A stretch of 6,534 bases of DNA from Pyrinomonadaceae bacterium (GCA_013813825.1 JACCRA010000694.1:1-6534); one strand, 5' to 3'. Shown: positions 1 through 5,890, numbered from the stretch's first letter. The notes: a model not told the origin generated them from the letters alone. Numbers and translations: made by a program.

Positions 1-2
1 GC

Positions 3-110
3 GCCGCGCGTGCGAGCGTTGCCGCGCGTGAAGCCGGCGTTGGTGCGGCCGCCGATTTTGTGAGCGTGGAAAACTTTAACCGCGAAGGGCGCAAGGGAAA
101 TGATGAGTGA
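3..110 (+). CDS. possible C-terminal end of a plus-strand gene, cut by left edge
   Basis: A frame open from the left edge reads 35 codons and stops at TGA 108-110. The visible peptide is rich in Ala, Val, Gly and Glu at first and ends in a charged tail (VENFNREGRKGNDE). No domain can be recognised in so short a piece. The last third overlaps DNA that looks like intergenic repeat (79-98, and the heptamers from 101), so the tail may be repeat-encoded, or the frame may simply be open by chance; the minus strand over the same bases is also open. If real, this gene converges on the TPR gene that ends at 185. Low confidence. Confidence 0.25.
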   Translation, partial: AARASVAAREAGVGAAADFVSVENFNREGRKGNDE

Positions 111-179
111 CGAATGCGGAATGATGAATGTCATGCAGTTCCGTCGTGATCTTCATCATTTCTCATTCCGCATTCATCG
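101..179. repeat. inverted pair of heptamer arrays (unit TGATGAA)
   Basis: The left arm (101-130) reads in exact steps of seven: TGATGAG, TGACGAA, TGCGGAA, TGATGAA, TG. The right arm (152-179) reads TTCATCA, TTTCTCA, TTCCGCA, TTCATCG, which is the reverse complement of the same unit family. The arms contain a perfect 13-bp inverted repeat (112-124 with 163-175). With a few mismatches the stem extends to 109-130 / 157-178, with a loop of about 26 bases. It lies five bases beyond the stop codon of the minus-strand TPR gene, so it could form a hairpin at the 3' end of that transcript. No clear T-run follows on the minus strand, so it is not a textbook terminator. Confidence 0.8.
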
Positions 180-184
180 TTTTT

Positions 185-2113
185 CTACGGCTGGCCGGTC
201 AGTCGGCTCTTGCCCGTGAGCGCCTCGTTGTATGCGCCACCGGCGACTTCGCCGAGCGCGATGGCCGCGTCGAAGGCTTTGAGAGCTTCGTCGTTGCGAT
301 CTTGAAAAGCAAGGATGCGGCCCATGCCGGTGTGAGCGCGCGAGAGAAGCGCGCGGTCGGTGTCCGGCGACGCGGATTGAATCGCGAAGCGGTAGTTGGC
401 AAGCGCCAGTCCCAGCCTTTGGTCTCGCAACTGCTCGTCGAAGGCCGCTTCCGCCGAACTGCTGGCGATTTGCGCGAGCGCGAAGAAGACGCGCGGCTCA
501 CCCTGATATTCCCGCATCAACGCCTTCAGGCGCGCCTCGGCCTCGTCATACTTCTTCAGCCGCAATAGTTCATTCGCCGCGTCAAGTTGTTTGATCAACG
601 CCTCGCGCCGCGCCGCTTCCGGCCCCTCCTCGTCGTCGGTGTTGGCGATGTTGCCCGCTGCCGCCTGCGTTTGCCGCGCACGTCGCGCCGCGAGCGCGCG
701 CTCGCGTGCCGCCGCGTACTCTTCCGGGCGCTTCAACTCGCGCGCCGGATCGATGCGGGCGATCATGTCCGTGAAGAAGTTGGCAACGTCGAAGCCGGCG
801 ATCTCCTGATCGCGAAGTTGTTCGGAGAAGTAAAAAGAGAGCAACGCGCCGCGCTCGTAGGCGTCGGCCAGTTGGGCGGTCAGTTCGTCTTCGATGGCGG
901 CGCGCTCGGCTTGCACTTCCTGTGCGACGCGCGCGCGTTCGGCTTCGGGCGTCTGCGCCTGAAGTCGCGCTGTTGTCCGCCGGGTGACGTCTTGCAGTTT
1001 GGCGGCGGCGTTAAGGCGGGCGTCGGCGGCGGCGACGAGCGAGCGCGAGATGAGATCGAAGATGCCGGGCGTTGGCTCGCCGGACGCGGGCTTGAAGCGC
1101 GCATCGATCAACTGGCGAAGGTCCACGCGACGCAATGCGATGTCGCGATTGTGGCGGCGGACGAGCGGTTCAATAACGTATTGCAGATAGGCGCGGCGCA
1201 CTTCCGAAGAGTTGAGGCCAATGCCGAACGGCACGATCACATAGTAGTCTTCGCCGACGACGCGGAAATTAACCGCGCCGGGCGCGGCCAGCAAATCGGG
1301 CACGATGACGAACCGGCGGTCGCGCTCGCGCGTGGTGAAAACCTGCGGCGCATCTTTCTTCTTCCCCTTTTGCGCGGAGGGATTGCTGACCGGCACGCGC
1401 TCAACGGTGATGGTCTGCGGGCGCGTGTGCAGGTACGAGAGGACGGTGCTAAGCATTTCAGCGGCCTGCTTGCGCTGGCGGTCGCCTTCGGCCTGATAGT
1501 CGCGCACGTAGCCGGGCAGTCGCTCCGCGATGCCGGACTGGCGGTAAAACTCACGCACGAGCGGCGCGAAGTCGAGCACTTCGAGCACGCCCGCGAAAAT
1601 ATCGTCGGAGCGCGCCGGGGCTTCAAACTGTGGAGCCGGGCCGAGCGCGAAGGCCAGCGAGACGTAGCGCGCGGCTTGCTGCGCGGGCGTCGCCGAAGCG
1701 TCCTTCAATTTGTTCAACTCGTAGAAGCGGCGCATCCGCGCTTGCAACTCCGGATCGAGTCCCGCCAAATCTTTCCGCACCTGTTGGCGAAACTCCGTGG
1801 GCGTGCGCCCGGCGGGCGTCTGCTCCAAGCCGACGGCTTCGAGCGCCGCCATCATCACGATCAGTCGCGGCTCCGGCGCGATCCGCACGCCGTAATCAGT
1901 GAGATCGATAGCGCCCGCGCGTTGTGAAGTCGTGGTCTGCGCAGTGGCCGTCGCACGTCCGCTGGCCGCCGCATGAGCACCGCCAATAGTAGTGGCGGCG
2001 GGCGAATTTGGACCCCTGGTCTGTGTCTGTGCCCGCAGCAATGCCGCCGGCTGGCTGGAGGCGAGCGCGAAGGCCAGCAGCAGTAGTAAATGTCTCTTCA
2101 TAGTCCTGAGCAT
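185..2113 (-). CDS. exported TPR-containing protein of unknown family
   Basis: The predicted protein has 642 residues. Residues 1-28 look like a Sec signal peptide: basic start, a run of five Leu, and a likely cut near LLRA|Q. A Thr/Ala/Gly-rich low-complexity stretch follows (about 30-68), then a large alpha/beta region (70-365), an Ala/Arg/Glu-rich helical segment likely to form coiled coil (about 366-420 and 460-482), and TPR-like helix pairs at about 512-632. The middle contains a conserved-looking block around 289-320 (YYVIVPFGIGLNSSEVRR, then YLQYVIEPL), loosely reminiscent of secreted peptidase-like proteins, but no HExxH-type zinc motif is visible. I do not recognise the family. The frame is open upstream to 2320, but that extension overlaps the DUF2062 gene and lacks signal-peptide logic. 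The ATG at 2113 has AGGA three bases upstream; ATG 2101 (MKRHLLLLL) is an equally plausible start. It probably acts in the periplasm or outside the cell, perhaps as a scaffold. Confidence 0.85.
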   Translation of the reverse strand: MLRTMKRHLLLLLAFALASSQPAALLRAQTQTRGPNSPAATTIGGAHAAASGRATATAQTTTSQRAGAIDLTDYGVRIAPEPRLIVMMAALEAVGLEQTPAGRTPTEFRQQVRKDLAGLDPELQARMRRFYELNKLKDASATPAQQAARYVSLAFALGPAPQFEAPARSDDIFAGVLEVLDFAPLVREFYRQSGIAERLPGYVRDYQAEGDRQRKQAAEMLSTVLSYLHTRPQTITVERVPVSNPSAQKGKKKDAPQVFTTRERDRRFVIVPDLLAAPGAVNFRVVGEDYYVIVPFGIGLNSSEVRRAYLQYVIEPLVRRHNRDIALRRVDLRQLIDARFKPASGEPTPGIFDLISRSLVAAADARLNAAAKLQDVTRRTTARLQAQTPEAERARVAQEVQAERAAIEDELTAQLADAYERGALLSFYFSEQLRDQEIAGFDVANFFTDMIARIDPARELKRPEEYAAARERALAARRARQTQAAAGNIANTDDEEGPEAARREALIKQLDAANELLRLKKYDEAEARLKALMREYQGEPRVFFALAQIASSSAEAAFDEQLRDQRLGLALANYRFAIQSASPDTDRALLSRAHTGMGRILAFQDRNDEALKAFDAAIALGEVAGGAYNEALTGKSRLTGQP

Positions 2114-2142
2114 GTGTCCTGTTTGTAGTCCGTGCGGCGAGC

Positions 2143-2173
2143 GGCGGAATGTCGAAGGATGAGGGATGAGGGG
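2143..2173. repeat. short degenerate heptamer repeat (GGATGAG x2)
   Basis: In the 77-base gap between the DUF2062 and TPR genes, GGATGAG occurs twice in exact tandem (2157-2170), followed by GGG. Just before it lies GCGGAATG (about 2144-2151), the same string found in the TGATGAA-type array at 116-123. This looks like a decayed single arm of the same repeat class; no facing arm is visible. Confidence 0.5.
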
Positions 2174-2190
2174 CGGCGGGCAAAGGATGC

Positions 2191-2718
2191 CTATTGCTCG
2201 TCCGTCTCCTGCCGCTCTTCGCCATCTGCTGCTAGTGTGGCCGTGTCTTTCGTTGCGACCTTCGTTTTCGCGCGTGCCCGGAGAAGCCTTAAAGTAACAG
2301 GGTAAGCGGCCAGCGAACAAACGATGGAGAGCAGCATTCCGCCGACTGAAAATGGCAGCAGCACGTCGCGACTGTGCAACAGCAGTTGCCGCCAGTAATC
2401 GCCCGTCAGCAGATGCGGTTCCTTGAGCAATTGCATCCCCTCCGCCGGTAAACTCAATGGGCGTCCGAGCACTAGCGCGCCGAGGGCGTAGGAGACGACG
2501 ATGATCGGCACGAGCGTCAGGAACGGATTGTTGATGAACGTACCGCTGTAGATCGCGATCTTGTTAAAGCGGAAGAGGAAAGCGATGGCCGTCGCCATCA
2601 GCGTGTGCAGGCCGAGGAAAGGCGAGAACGCGATGAAAATGCCGATTGAGAACGCCAGCGCCGTCCGCTCCGGCGGATCGTCAACCGCGAGCAGACGGCG
2701 GAAAGCAGCGCGAAACAT
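2191..2718 (-). CDS. DUF2062 family membrane protein
   Basis: A protein of 175 residues with the features of DUF2062: a conserved Pro before the first membrane helix (P15-P16), a small-residue-rich helix broken by SPFLGLH (32-38), an Asn (N52) after the second hydrophobic run, and the strongly conserved NNP (63-65) followed by another hydrophobic stretch (66-85). A further membrane segment lies at about 119-143, and the tail (148-175) is hydrophilic and charged. Membrane segments are roughly 20-50, 66-85 and 119-143, so it sits in the inner membrane. The family's biochemical role is not established. The ATG at 2718 directly follows the intergenic heptamer repeat and has no Shine-Dalgarno sequence, so translation may depend on re-initiation from the STAS gene upstream or on an unusual leader. 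Confidence 0.85.
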   Translation of the reverse strand: MFRAAFRRLLAVDDPPERTALAFSIGIFIAFSPFLGLHTLMATAIAFLFRFNKIAIYSGTFINNPFLTLVPIIVVSYALGALVLGRPLSLPAEGMQLLKEPHLLTGDYWRQLLLHSRDVLLPFSVGGMLLSIVCSLAAYPVTLRLLRARAKTKVATKDTATLAADGEERQETDEQ

Positions 2719-2723
2719 AAAAT

Positions 2724-2784
2724 CAGGTGTTGGATGTCAGGTGTCGGGCAATGCATTTATCCGACACCCGACACCTGACACCTA
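2724..2784. repeat. inverted pair of heptamer arrays (unit CAGGTGT / ACACCTG)
   Basis: The left arm (2724-2748) reads CAGGTGT, TGGATGT, CAGGTGT, CGGG. The right arm (2761-2784) reads CCG, ACACCCG, ACACCTG, ACACCTA, the reverse complement of the same unit. The arms are separated by about 12 AT-richer bases. The array fills the whole gap between the STAS gene and the DUF2062 gene. Its last unit (2778-2784) supplies the stop codon of the STAS gene (TAG, complement of 2782-2784), and its other end lies six bases before the DUF2062 start codon. It can form a hairpin in the minus-strand transcript. Confidence 0.88.
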
Positions 2785-3129
2785 CTTGAAGCTGTTGAGC
2801 GCGGAGGACTCGTCGTCGTAAGTGTCGAAGACGGTCAGGAGTTTGGTGATCGCGAGGAGGTCCTGAATCTTTTGGGTCAGGTTGAGCAACTTCAGTTGGC
2901 CGGCCTCGCGATTGAGGGTGGTGAAACTGGAAACCAATTCGCCGATGCCGCTTGAATCGACGTAACTGACGCTGCCGAGGTTCAAGAGAATCTTCTTCTT
3001 GCCTTCTTCGATGAGGCGGCGGATCGCGCTGCGGAGCGCGACGCTACCCTCGCCGATGGTAATCTTGCCGCTCAGGTCGAGGACGGTCACGTCGCCCGCC
3101 TGCCGCTCTGCCACATTCAATTCTGCCAT
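2782..3129 (-). CDS. STAS-domain anti-sigma-factor antagonist (RsbV/SpoIIAA-like)
   Basis: A 115-residue single-domain STAS protein, the usual length for an anti-anti-sigma factor. Visible marks are the first strand [15 protein letters not shown] (14-28), the helix [15 protein letters not shown] (31-45), the strand [20 protein letters not shown] (46-65) carrying the family's DSSG phospho-switch (D58-S59-S60-G61), and a C-terminal strand-helix pair ([10 protein letters not shown], then [17 protein letters not shown]). In this family the unphosphorylated protein binds the anti-sigma kinase and frees the sigma factor; phosphorylation of a Ser in DSSG switches it off. The ATG at 3129 has a good Shine-Dalgarno (AAGGAGAT, about eight bases upstream). 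Its likely partner kinase is the next gene upstream on the same strand, 109 bases away. Acts in the cytoplasm. Confidence 0.93.
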   Translation of the reverse strand: MAELNVAERQAGDVTVLDLSGKITIGEGSVALRSAIRRLIEEGKKKILLNLGSVSYVDSSGIGELVSSFTTLNREAGQLKLLNLTQKIQDLLAITKLLTVFDTYDDESSALNSFK

Positions 3130-3151
3130 GAGAGAACATCTCCTTCGAGAA

Positions 3152-3238
3152 AGTAATCAGTAATCAGTAATCAGTAATCAGTTCGGACAGTCAGTATTGT
3201 TTAAAGCTGATAACTGACGGCTGATTACTATTACTTTT
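3152..3238. repeat. inverted pair of heptamer arrays (unit AGTAATC / CTGATTA)
   Basis: The left arm has four perfect tandem copies of AGTAATC (3152-3179), then degenerate units (AGTTCGG and others). The right arm reads CTGATAA (3207-3213), CTGACGG, CTGATTA (3221-3227), CTATTAC (3228-3234), the reverse-complement family. The array fills the gap between the kinase stop codon (3239-3241) and the STAS gene's ribosome-binding site; on the minus strand it begins only a few bases after the kinase stop. It could fold into a hairpin in a kinase-STAS transcript. Confidence 0.9.
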
Positions 3239-3652
3239 TTATCTCTTCTTCGTCATCCGCACGATTGTGCCGCCTTCAGGGTGCCGGCTCCATTCAACGG
3301 TGTCCATGAAAGTGCGGATGAACAGGATGCCGCGGCCGGAAGCCTTGAGCAAATTTTGCGCGTCGGTTGGATCGGGAACCGCCTCGGGGTTGAAGCCTTC
3401 GCCGCGGTCACGCACGGTGACGACGAGTTCGGTGCCGTCGTCGGTGAAGGCTAGTTCGACCGGCTGGCTGGCGTCTTGCCGGTTGCCGTGCAGCACGGCG
3501 TTGGTGACGGCTTCGCGCACGGCCAAGTCAAGCCCGAACGCCGCTTCCTCGTTCAGCCGCAGACGACTCGCCACTTGGGAGGCGACAGTCGCCGCCTCTG
3601 CAATTGATTCGATGCGGCTCGCCAGCGTAATTTCAGTCGTCTCGTCAGCCAC
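3239..3652 (-). CDS. RsbW/SpoIIAB-like anti-sigma factor serine kinase (GHKL ATPase)
   Basis: The frame shows the HATPase_c_2 (GHKL) fold of anti-sigma kinases. With the GTG start at 3652 it has 137 residues, the usual family size. The N-box is AVREAVTNAVLHGN (44-57; E47, N51, H55-G56). The G1 box is VRDRGEGF (80-87; D82, G84, G86). The G2 lid is ASGRGILFIRTFMD (104-117; G106, G108). A final strand TIVRMTKK follows. Such proteins bind a sigma factor and phosphorylate their STAS antagonist; the STAS gene lies directly downstream. The frame is open to a GTG at 3751 (170 residues), but that start has no ribosome-binding site, the extra N-terminus does not resemble the family, and a promoter -10 element overlaps it. 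Neither GTG has a strong Shine-Dalgarno, so the start is uncertain; the identity is not. Confidence 0.88.
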   Translation of the reverse strand: MADETTEITLASRIESIAEAATVASQVASRLRLNEEAAFGLDLAVREAVTNAVLHGNRQDASQPVELAFTDDGTELVVTVRDRGEGFNPEAVPDPTDAQNLLKASGRGILFIRTFMDTVEWSRHPEGGTIVRMTKKR

Positions 3653-3753
3653 AATAAAAGATTCACGTTCTCGTCCGTCCGAGAGCCGCCCGGCGAGGCC
3701 GTGCCGCTGCCCGCCGCCACTGCACAACACTCTGTCAGAAAAAGCCTGCACAA

Positions 3754-3781
3754 TTTATGCCGCGCCATGCAAGACTGTCAA
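3754..3781 (-). promoter_or_regulatory. sigma-70-like promoter for the kinase-STAS genes
   Basis: On the minus strand a perfect -35 hexamer TTGACA (complement of 3776-3781) is followed, after 16 bases, by CATAAA (complement of 3754-3759), which matches four of six positions of TATAAT. Transcription would start near 3745-3748, about 95 bases before the preferred kinase start at 3652. It would drive the kinase and possibly the STAS, DUF2062 and TPR genes in series. Predicted from the sequence only. Confidence 0.5.
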
Positions 3782-3787
3782 GAATAG

Positions 3788-3932
3788 CAGTCAGCTTTGA
3801 GCTTTCAGCTTTCAGCTTTTCTGGAACTTCAACGCCTAACACGGGCTAAGGAGCGAGCCGACCGGGTGCCACTGTCGCGCGAATGCTTAAGCTGAAAGCT
3901 GAAAGCTGAAAGCTCAAAGCTGAAAGCTAAGG
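3788..3932. repeat. inverted heptamer arrays with 29-bp perfect arms (unit CTTTCAG / GCTGAAA)
   Basis: The left arm reads CTTTGAG, CTTTCAG, CTTTCAG, CTTTTCT (3795-3822). The right arm has five units: GCTGAAA x3, GCTCAAA, GCTGAAA (3891-3925), then GCTAAGG. Bases 3791-3819 and 3895-3923 are perfect reverse complements over 29 bp, including the matching variant unit (CTTTGAG against GCTCAAA). The spacer (3820-3894) is ordinary GC-rich sequence with no gene that I can see. The structure occupies most of the divergent gap between the kinase promoter and aroA, and the right arm ends just before the aroA start. Confidence 0.92.
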
Positions 3933-3944
3933 TAAGATGAAGCA

Positions 3945-5294
3945 ATGAGGATTCAACCGGCGCGGCGGGTGCGCGGGCGGGTGCGCTTGCCGGGCGACAA
4001 ATCGATCTCGCATCGGGCGGCGTTGCTGGCGGCGCTGGCCGAAGGGCGAACGCGCATTGCTAATTATTCGTCGAGCGCGGATTGCGCGGCAACGCTTCGA
4101 TGCCTGCGCCAACTAGGCGTGAAGGTCGGGCAAGACGGAGCGATGGTCTCAATCGAAGGCGGGGGGACCAGTTTGCCAGAAACGCCGGTTGCCGCGCTTG
4201 ATTGCGGCAACAGCGGGACGACGATGCGGTTGCTGGCGGGCGTGCTGGCCGGCCAGCCGTTCGCCGCGACGCTGACCGGCGACGCCTCTCTGCGCTCGCG
4301 ACCGATGCGCCGGATCATCGAGCCGCTCGAACTGATGGGCGCGACCGTGCGGGCGCAAGACGGCGGGCACGCGCCGCTACGGATCGAAGGGCAAAGGCCG
4401 CTCGCGGCGATCAGCTACCGACTCCCTGTCGCCAGCGCGCAGGTCAAATCCTGCGTGTTAATCGCGGGCTTAAACGCGGAGGGGCGGACCGAAGTCTTTG
4501 AGAAAGACACTCCGACGCGTGATCACACGGAACGACTGCTGCGCTGGTTCGGCGTCGAGATCGAGACGGGAGAGCGAAGCGGCGTGGCGGACGAAGGCCG
4601 CGCGACAGCGCCGTTCGTCGCGCTCGCGGGCAGGCAGTCTTTAACGGCGCGCGATTGCTTCGTGCCGGGCGACATCTCCGCCGCCGCGTTCTTCATCGTC
4701 GCCGCCGCGCTATTGCCGGATTCGGAATTGACGCTCAACGAAGTCGGCCTGAACCCGACGCGCACGCACATCCTCGACACGCTGAACCTCTTCGGCCTGC
4801 GCGCGCTTGTCGCCAATCGCCGCGAGCAGAACAACGAAGCAGTCGGCGATCTGGAAGTGCGACATAACCCGGACGGCCTCCGACTCATTGCGACGAGCGA
4901 GCGAGAGTACGCGACCTTACGCGGCCCGGTCATCGCCGGCCTCATCGATGAGTTGCCGATCCTTGCCGTCGTCGGCTCGCAGATCGAAGGCGGCTTGGAA
5001 ATTCGCGATGCCGCCGAGTTGCGCGTCAAGGAAACTGATCGCATCAGCGCCACGGTCGAGAATTTGCGCCGGATGGGAGTTGAAGTCGAAGAGTATGCGG
5101 ACGGCATGTTCATCAAAGGGCGCACGTCCTTGCGCGGCGCTCACATCGACGCGCGCGGCGATCACCGCATCGCGATGGCCTTCGCCGTCGCCGCCCTCAT
5201 CGCCGACAGCGAATCCTTGATCGACGGCGCGGAGTGCGTTGCCGTCTCATTTCCTGAATTCTTCCCCGTGCTCGAATCAATCGTTGAGCGATGA
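3945..5294 (+). CDS. aroA: 3-phosphoshikimate 1-carboxyvinyltransferase (EPSP synthase)
   Basis: Transfers the enolpyruvyl group of PEP to shikimate-3-phosphate in the shikimate pathway (cytoplasm). At 449 residues it is slightly longer than the usual ~430. Signatures seen: LPGDKSISHRA (15-25; K19, S20, R24 bind substrate and PEP), DCGNSGTTMRLLAG (86-99), SAQVK (164-168), PGDISAAAFF, DELP (335-338; D335 is the expected catalytic base), RVKETDRI (360-367) and GDHRIAMAFA (405-414). The GNSGTT form with Leu (L96) where the E. coli enzyme has Pro101 is not of the E. coli (class I) type. The ATG at 3945 gives the expected N-terminus; a weak TAAGG ribosome-binding site (3928-3932) overlaps the end of the heptamer array. 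The stop overlaps the shikimate kinase start by ATGA (5291-5294), implying translational coupling. Confidence 0.97.
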   Translation: MRIQPARRVRGRVRLPGDKSISHRAALLAALAEGRTRIANYSSSADCAATLRCLRQLGVKVGQDGAMVSIEGGGTSLPETPVAALDCGNSGTTMRLLAGVLAGQPFAATLTGDASLRSRPMRRIIEPLELMGATVRAQDGGHAPLRIEGQRPLAAISYRLPVASAQVKSCVLIAGLNAEGRTEVFEKDTPTRDHTERLLRWFGVEIETGERSGVADEGRATAPFVALAGRQSLTARDCFVPGDISAAAFFIVAAALLPDSELTLNEVGLNPTRTHILDTLNLFGLRALVANRREQNNEAVGDLEVRHNPDGLRLIATSEREYATLRGPVIAGLIDELPILAVVGSQIEGGLEIRDAAELRVKETDRISATVENLRRMGVEVEEYADGMFIKGRTSLRGAHIDARGDHRIAMAFAVAALIADSESLIDGAECVAVSFPEFFPVLESIVER

Positions 5295-5809
5295 GCCATT
5301 CGCCGCGCATCGTCATCACCGGCTTCATGGGCGCGGGCAAAACCACCGTCGCCTGTGCGCTCGCCGCCCACCTCGACTGCCAAATGCTTGATCTCGACGA
5401 CTTCATCACCGCTCGCACCGGCCGCACGCCGCAAGAGATCATTGACGAAGAAGGCGAGCCGCGCTTTCGCGAGATAGAAACCGCCGCCCTCCGCCAAGCA
5501 TTGGAACAGACTCCGGCCCGCGCCATCGCCCTCGGCGGCGGCGCTTGGGCGATTGCCGACAACCGCGCGCTCGTCGCACAACACAACTGTGTGAGCGTCT
5601 GGCTCGACGCGCCATTCAATCTGTGTTGGCGGCGCATCGTCAATGCGAATGACGCCGCCCGCCCGCTTGCGCGCGACCGGGGAAGCGCACAACTGCGTTA
5701 CGACGAACGGCGTCAGTTCTATCAACTCGCGGCGGCGCGTGTCGAGATCAAGGCCACGTCTGGCGTGGCCGATGTCGTGGCCGAAATCGTTGAACTGGTC
5801 AAAAGGTAA
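5291..5809 (+). CDS. aroK: shikimate kinase
   Basis: Phosphorylates shikimate at the 3-hydroxyl with ATP, supplying the substrate of the EPSP synthase encoded just upstream. At 172 residues it has normal family length. Visible motifs: Walker A GFMGAGKTT (11-19; K17), LDLDD (33-37) with the shikimate- and Mg-binding aspartates (D34, D36), R58 with FREIE (59-63), the GGG substrate loop (82-84, followed by AW), the lid RPLARDRG (124-131; R124, R128) and the C-terminal RRQFYQLAA (140-148; R140, Y144). All key residues appear intact. It starts in a 4-base ATGA overlap with aroA and has no strong ribosome-binding site of its own. A hairpin terminator begins eight bases after the stop, so aroA-aroK looks like a two-gene operon. 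The symbol aroK is used for the single shikimate kinase; aroL would be the E. coli isozyme name. Confidence 0.96.
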   Translation: MSHSPRIVITGFMGAGKTTVACALAAHLDCQMLDLDDFITARTGRTPQEIIDEEGEPRFREIETAALRQALEQTPARAIALGGGAWAIADNRALVAQHNCVSVWLDAPFNLCWRRIVNANDAARPLARDRGSAQLRYDERRQFYQLAAARVEIKATSGVADVVAEIVELVKR

Positions 5810-5816
5810 ACACCAG

Positions 5817-5890
5817 CCACAAGGGCGCACAGAGGCGAAGAAACTTATCACTTTTCTTCGCCTCCGCGCGCCCTTGTGGTTTAATTTTTC
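5817..5890 (+). terminator. rho-independent-like terminator after aroK
   Basis: A 27-bp stem (5817-5843 with 5853-5879) has only two mismatches (5829/5867 and 5831/5865) and a 9-base loop (CTTATCACT). It opens with CCACAAGGGCGC and closes with GCGCCCTTGTGG. The sequence TTTAATTTTT (5880-5889) follows at once on the plus strand. It lies just after the aroK stop and before rtcB, so it most likely ends the aroA-aroK transcript. Its arms resemble the GCGAAGGGCGCAAGGG stretch at 81-96, so it may be a member of an intergenic repeat family used as a terminator. Confidence 0.8.

Noticed and set aside
587..1927. Long plus-strand open frame of 446 codons opposite the TPR gene
   Set aside because: It lies wholly antisense to a gene with a signal peptide and TPR repeats. 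The translation is Arg/Ala/Gly/His-rich without recognisable domains, as expected for a GC-rich antisense shadow.
2114..2320. N-terminal extension of the TPR protein frame to an ATG at 2320
   Set aside because: It would overlap the DUF2062 gene by 130 bases and put about 69 low-complexity residues before a clear signal peptide.
3152..3179. CRISPR-like array (regular short repeats)
   Set aside because: The units are tandem heptamers with no spacers, and the same design recurs with other units elsewhere, so this is a simple inverted tandem repeat.
3236..3240. T-run after the AGTAATC array as a plus-strand terminator
   Set aside because: No plus-strand gene ends there; the run is the complement of the A-rich sequence directly after the minus-strand kinase stop codon.
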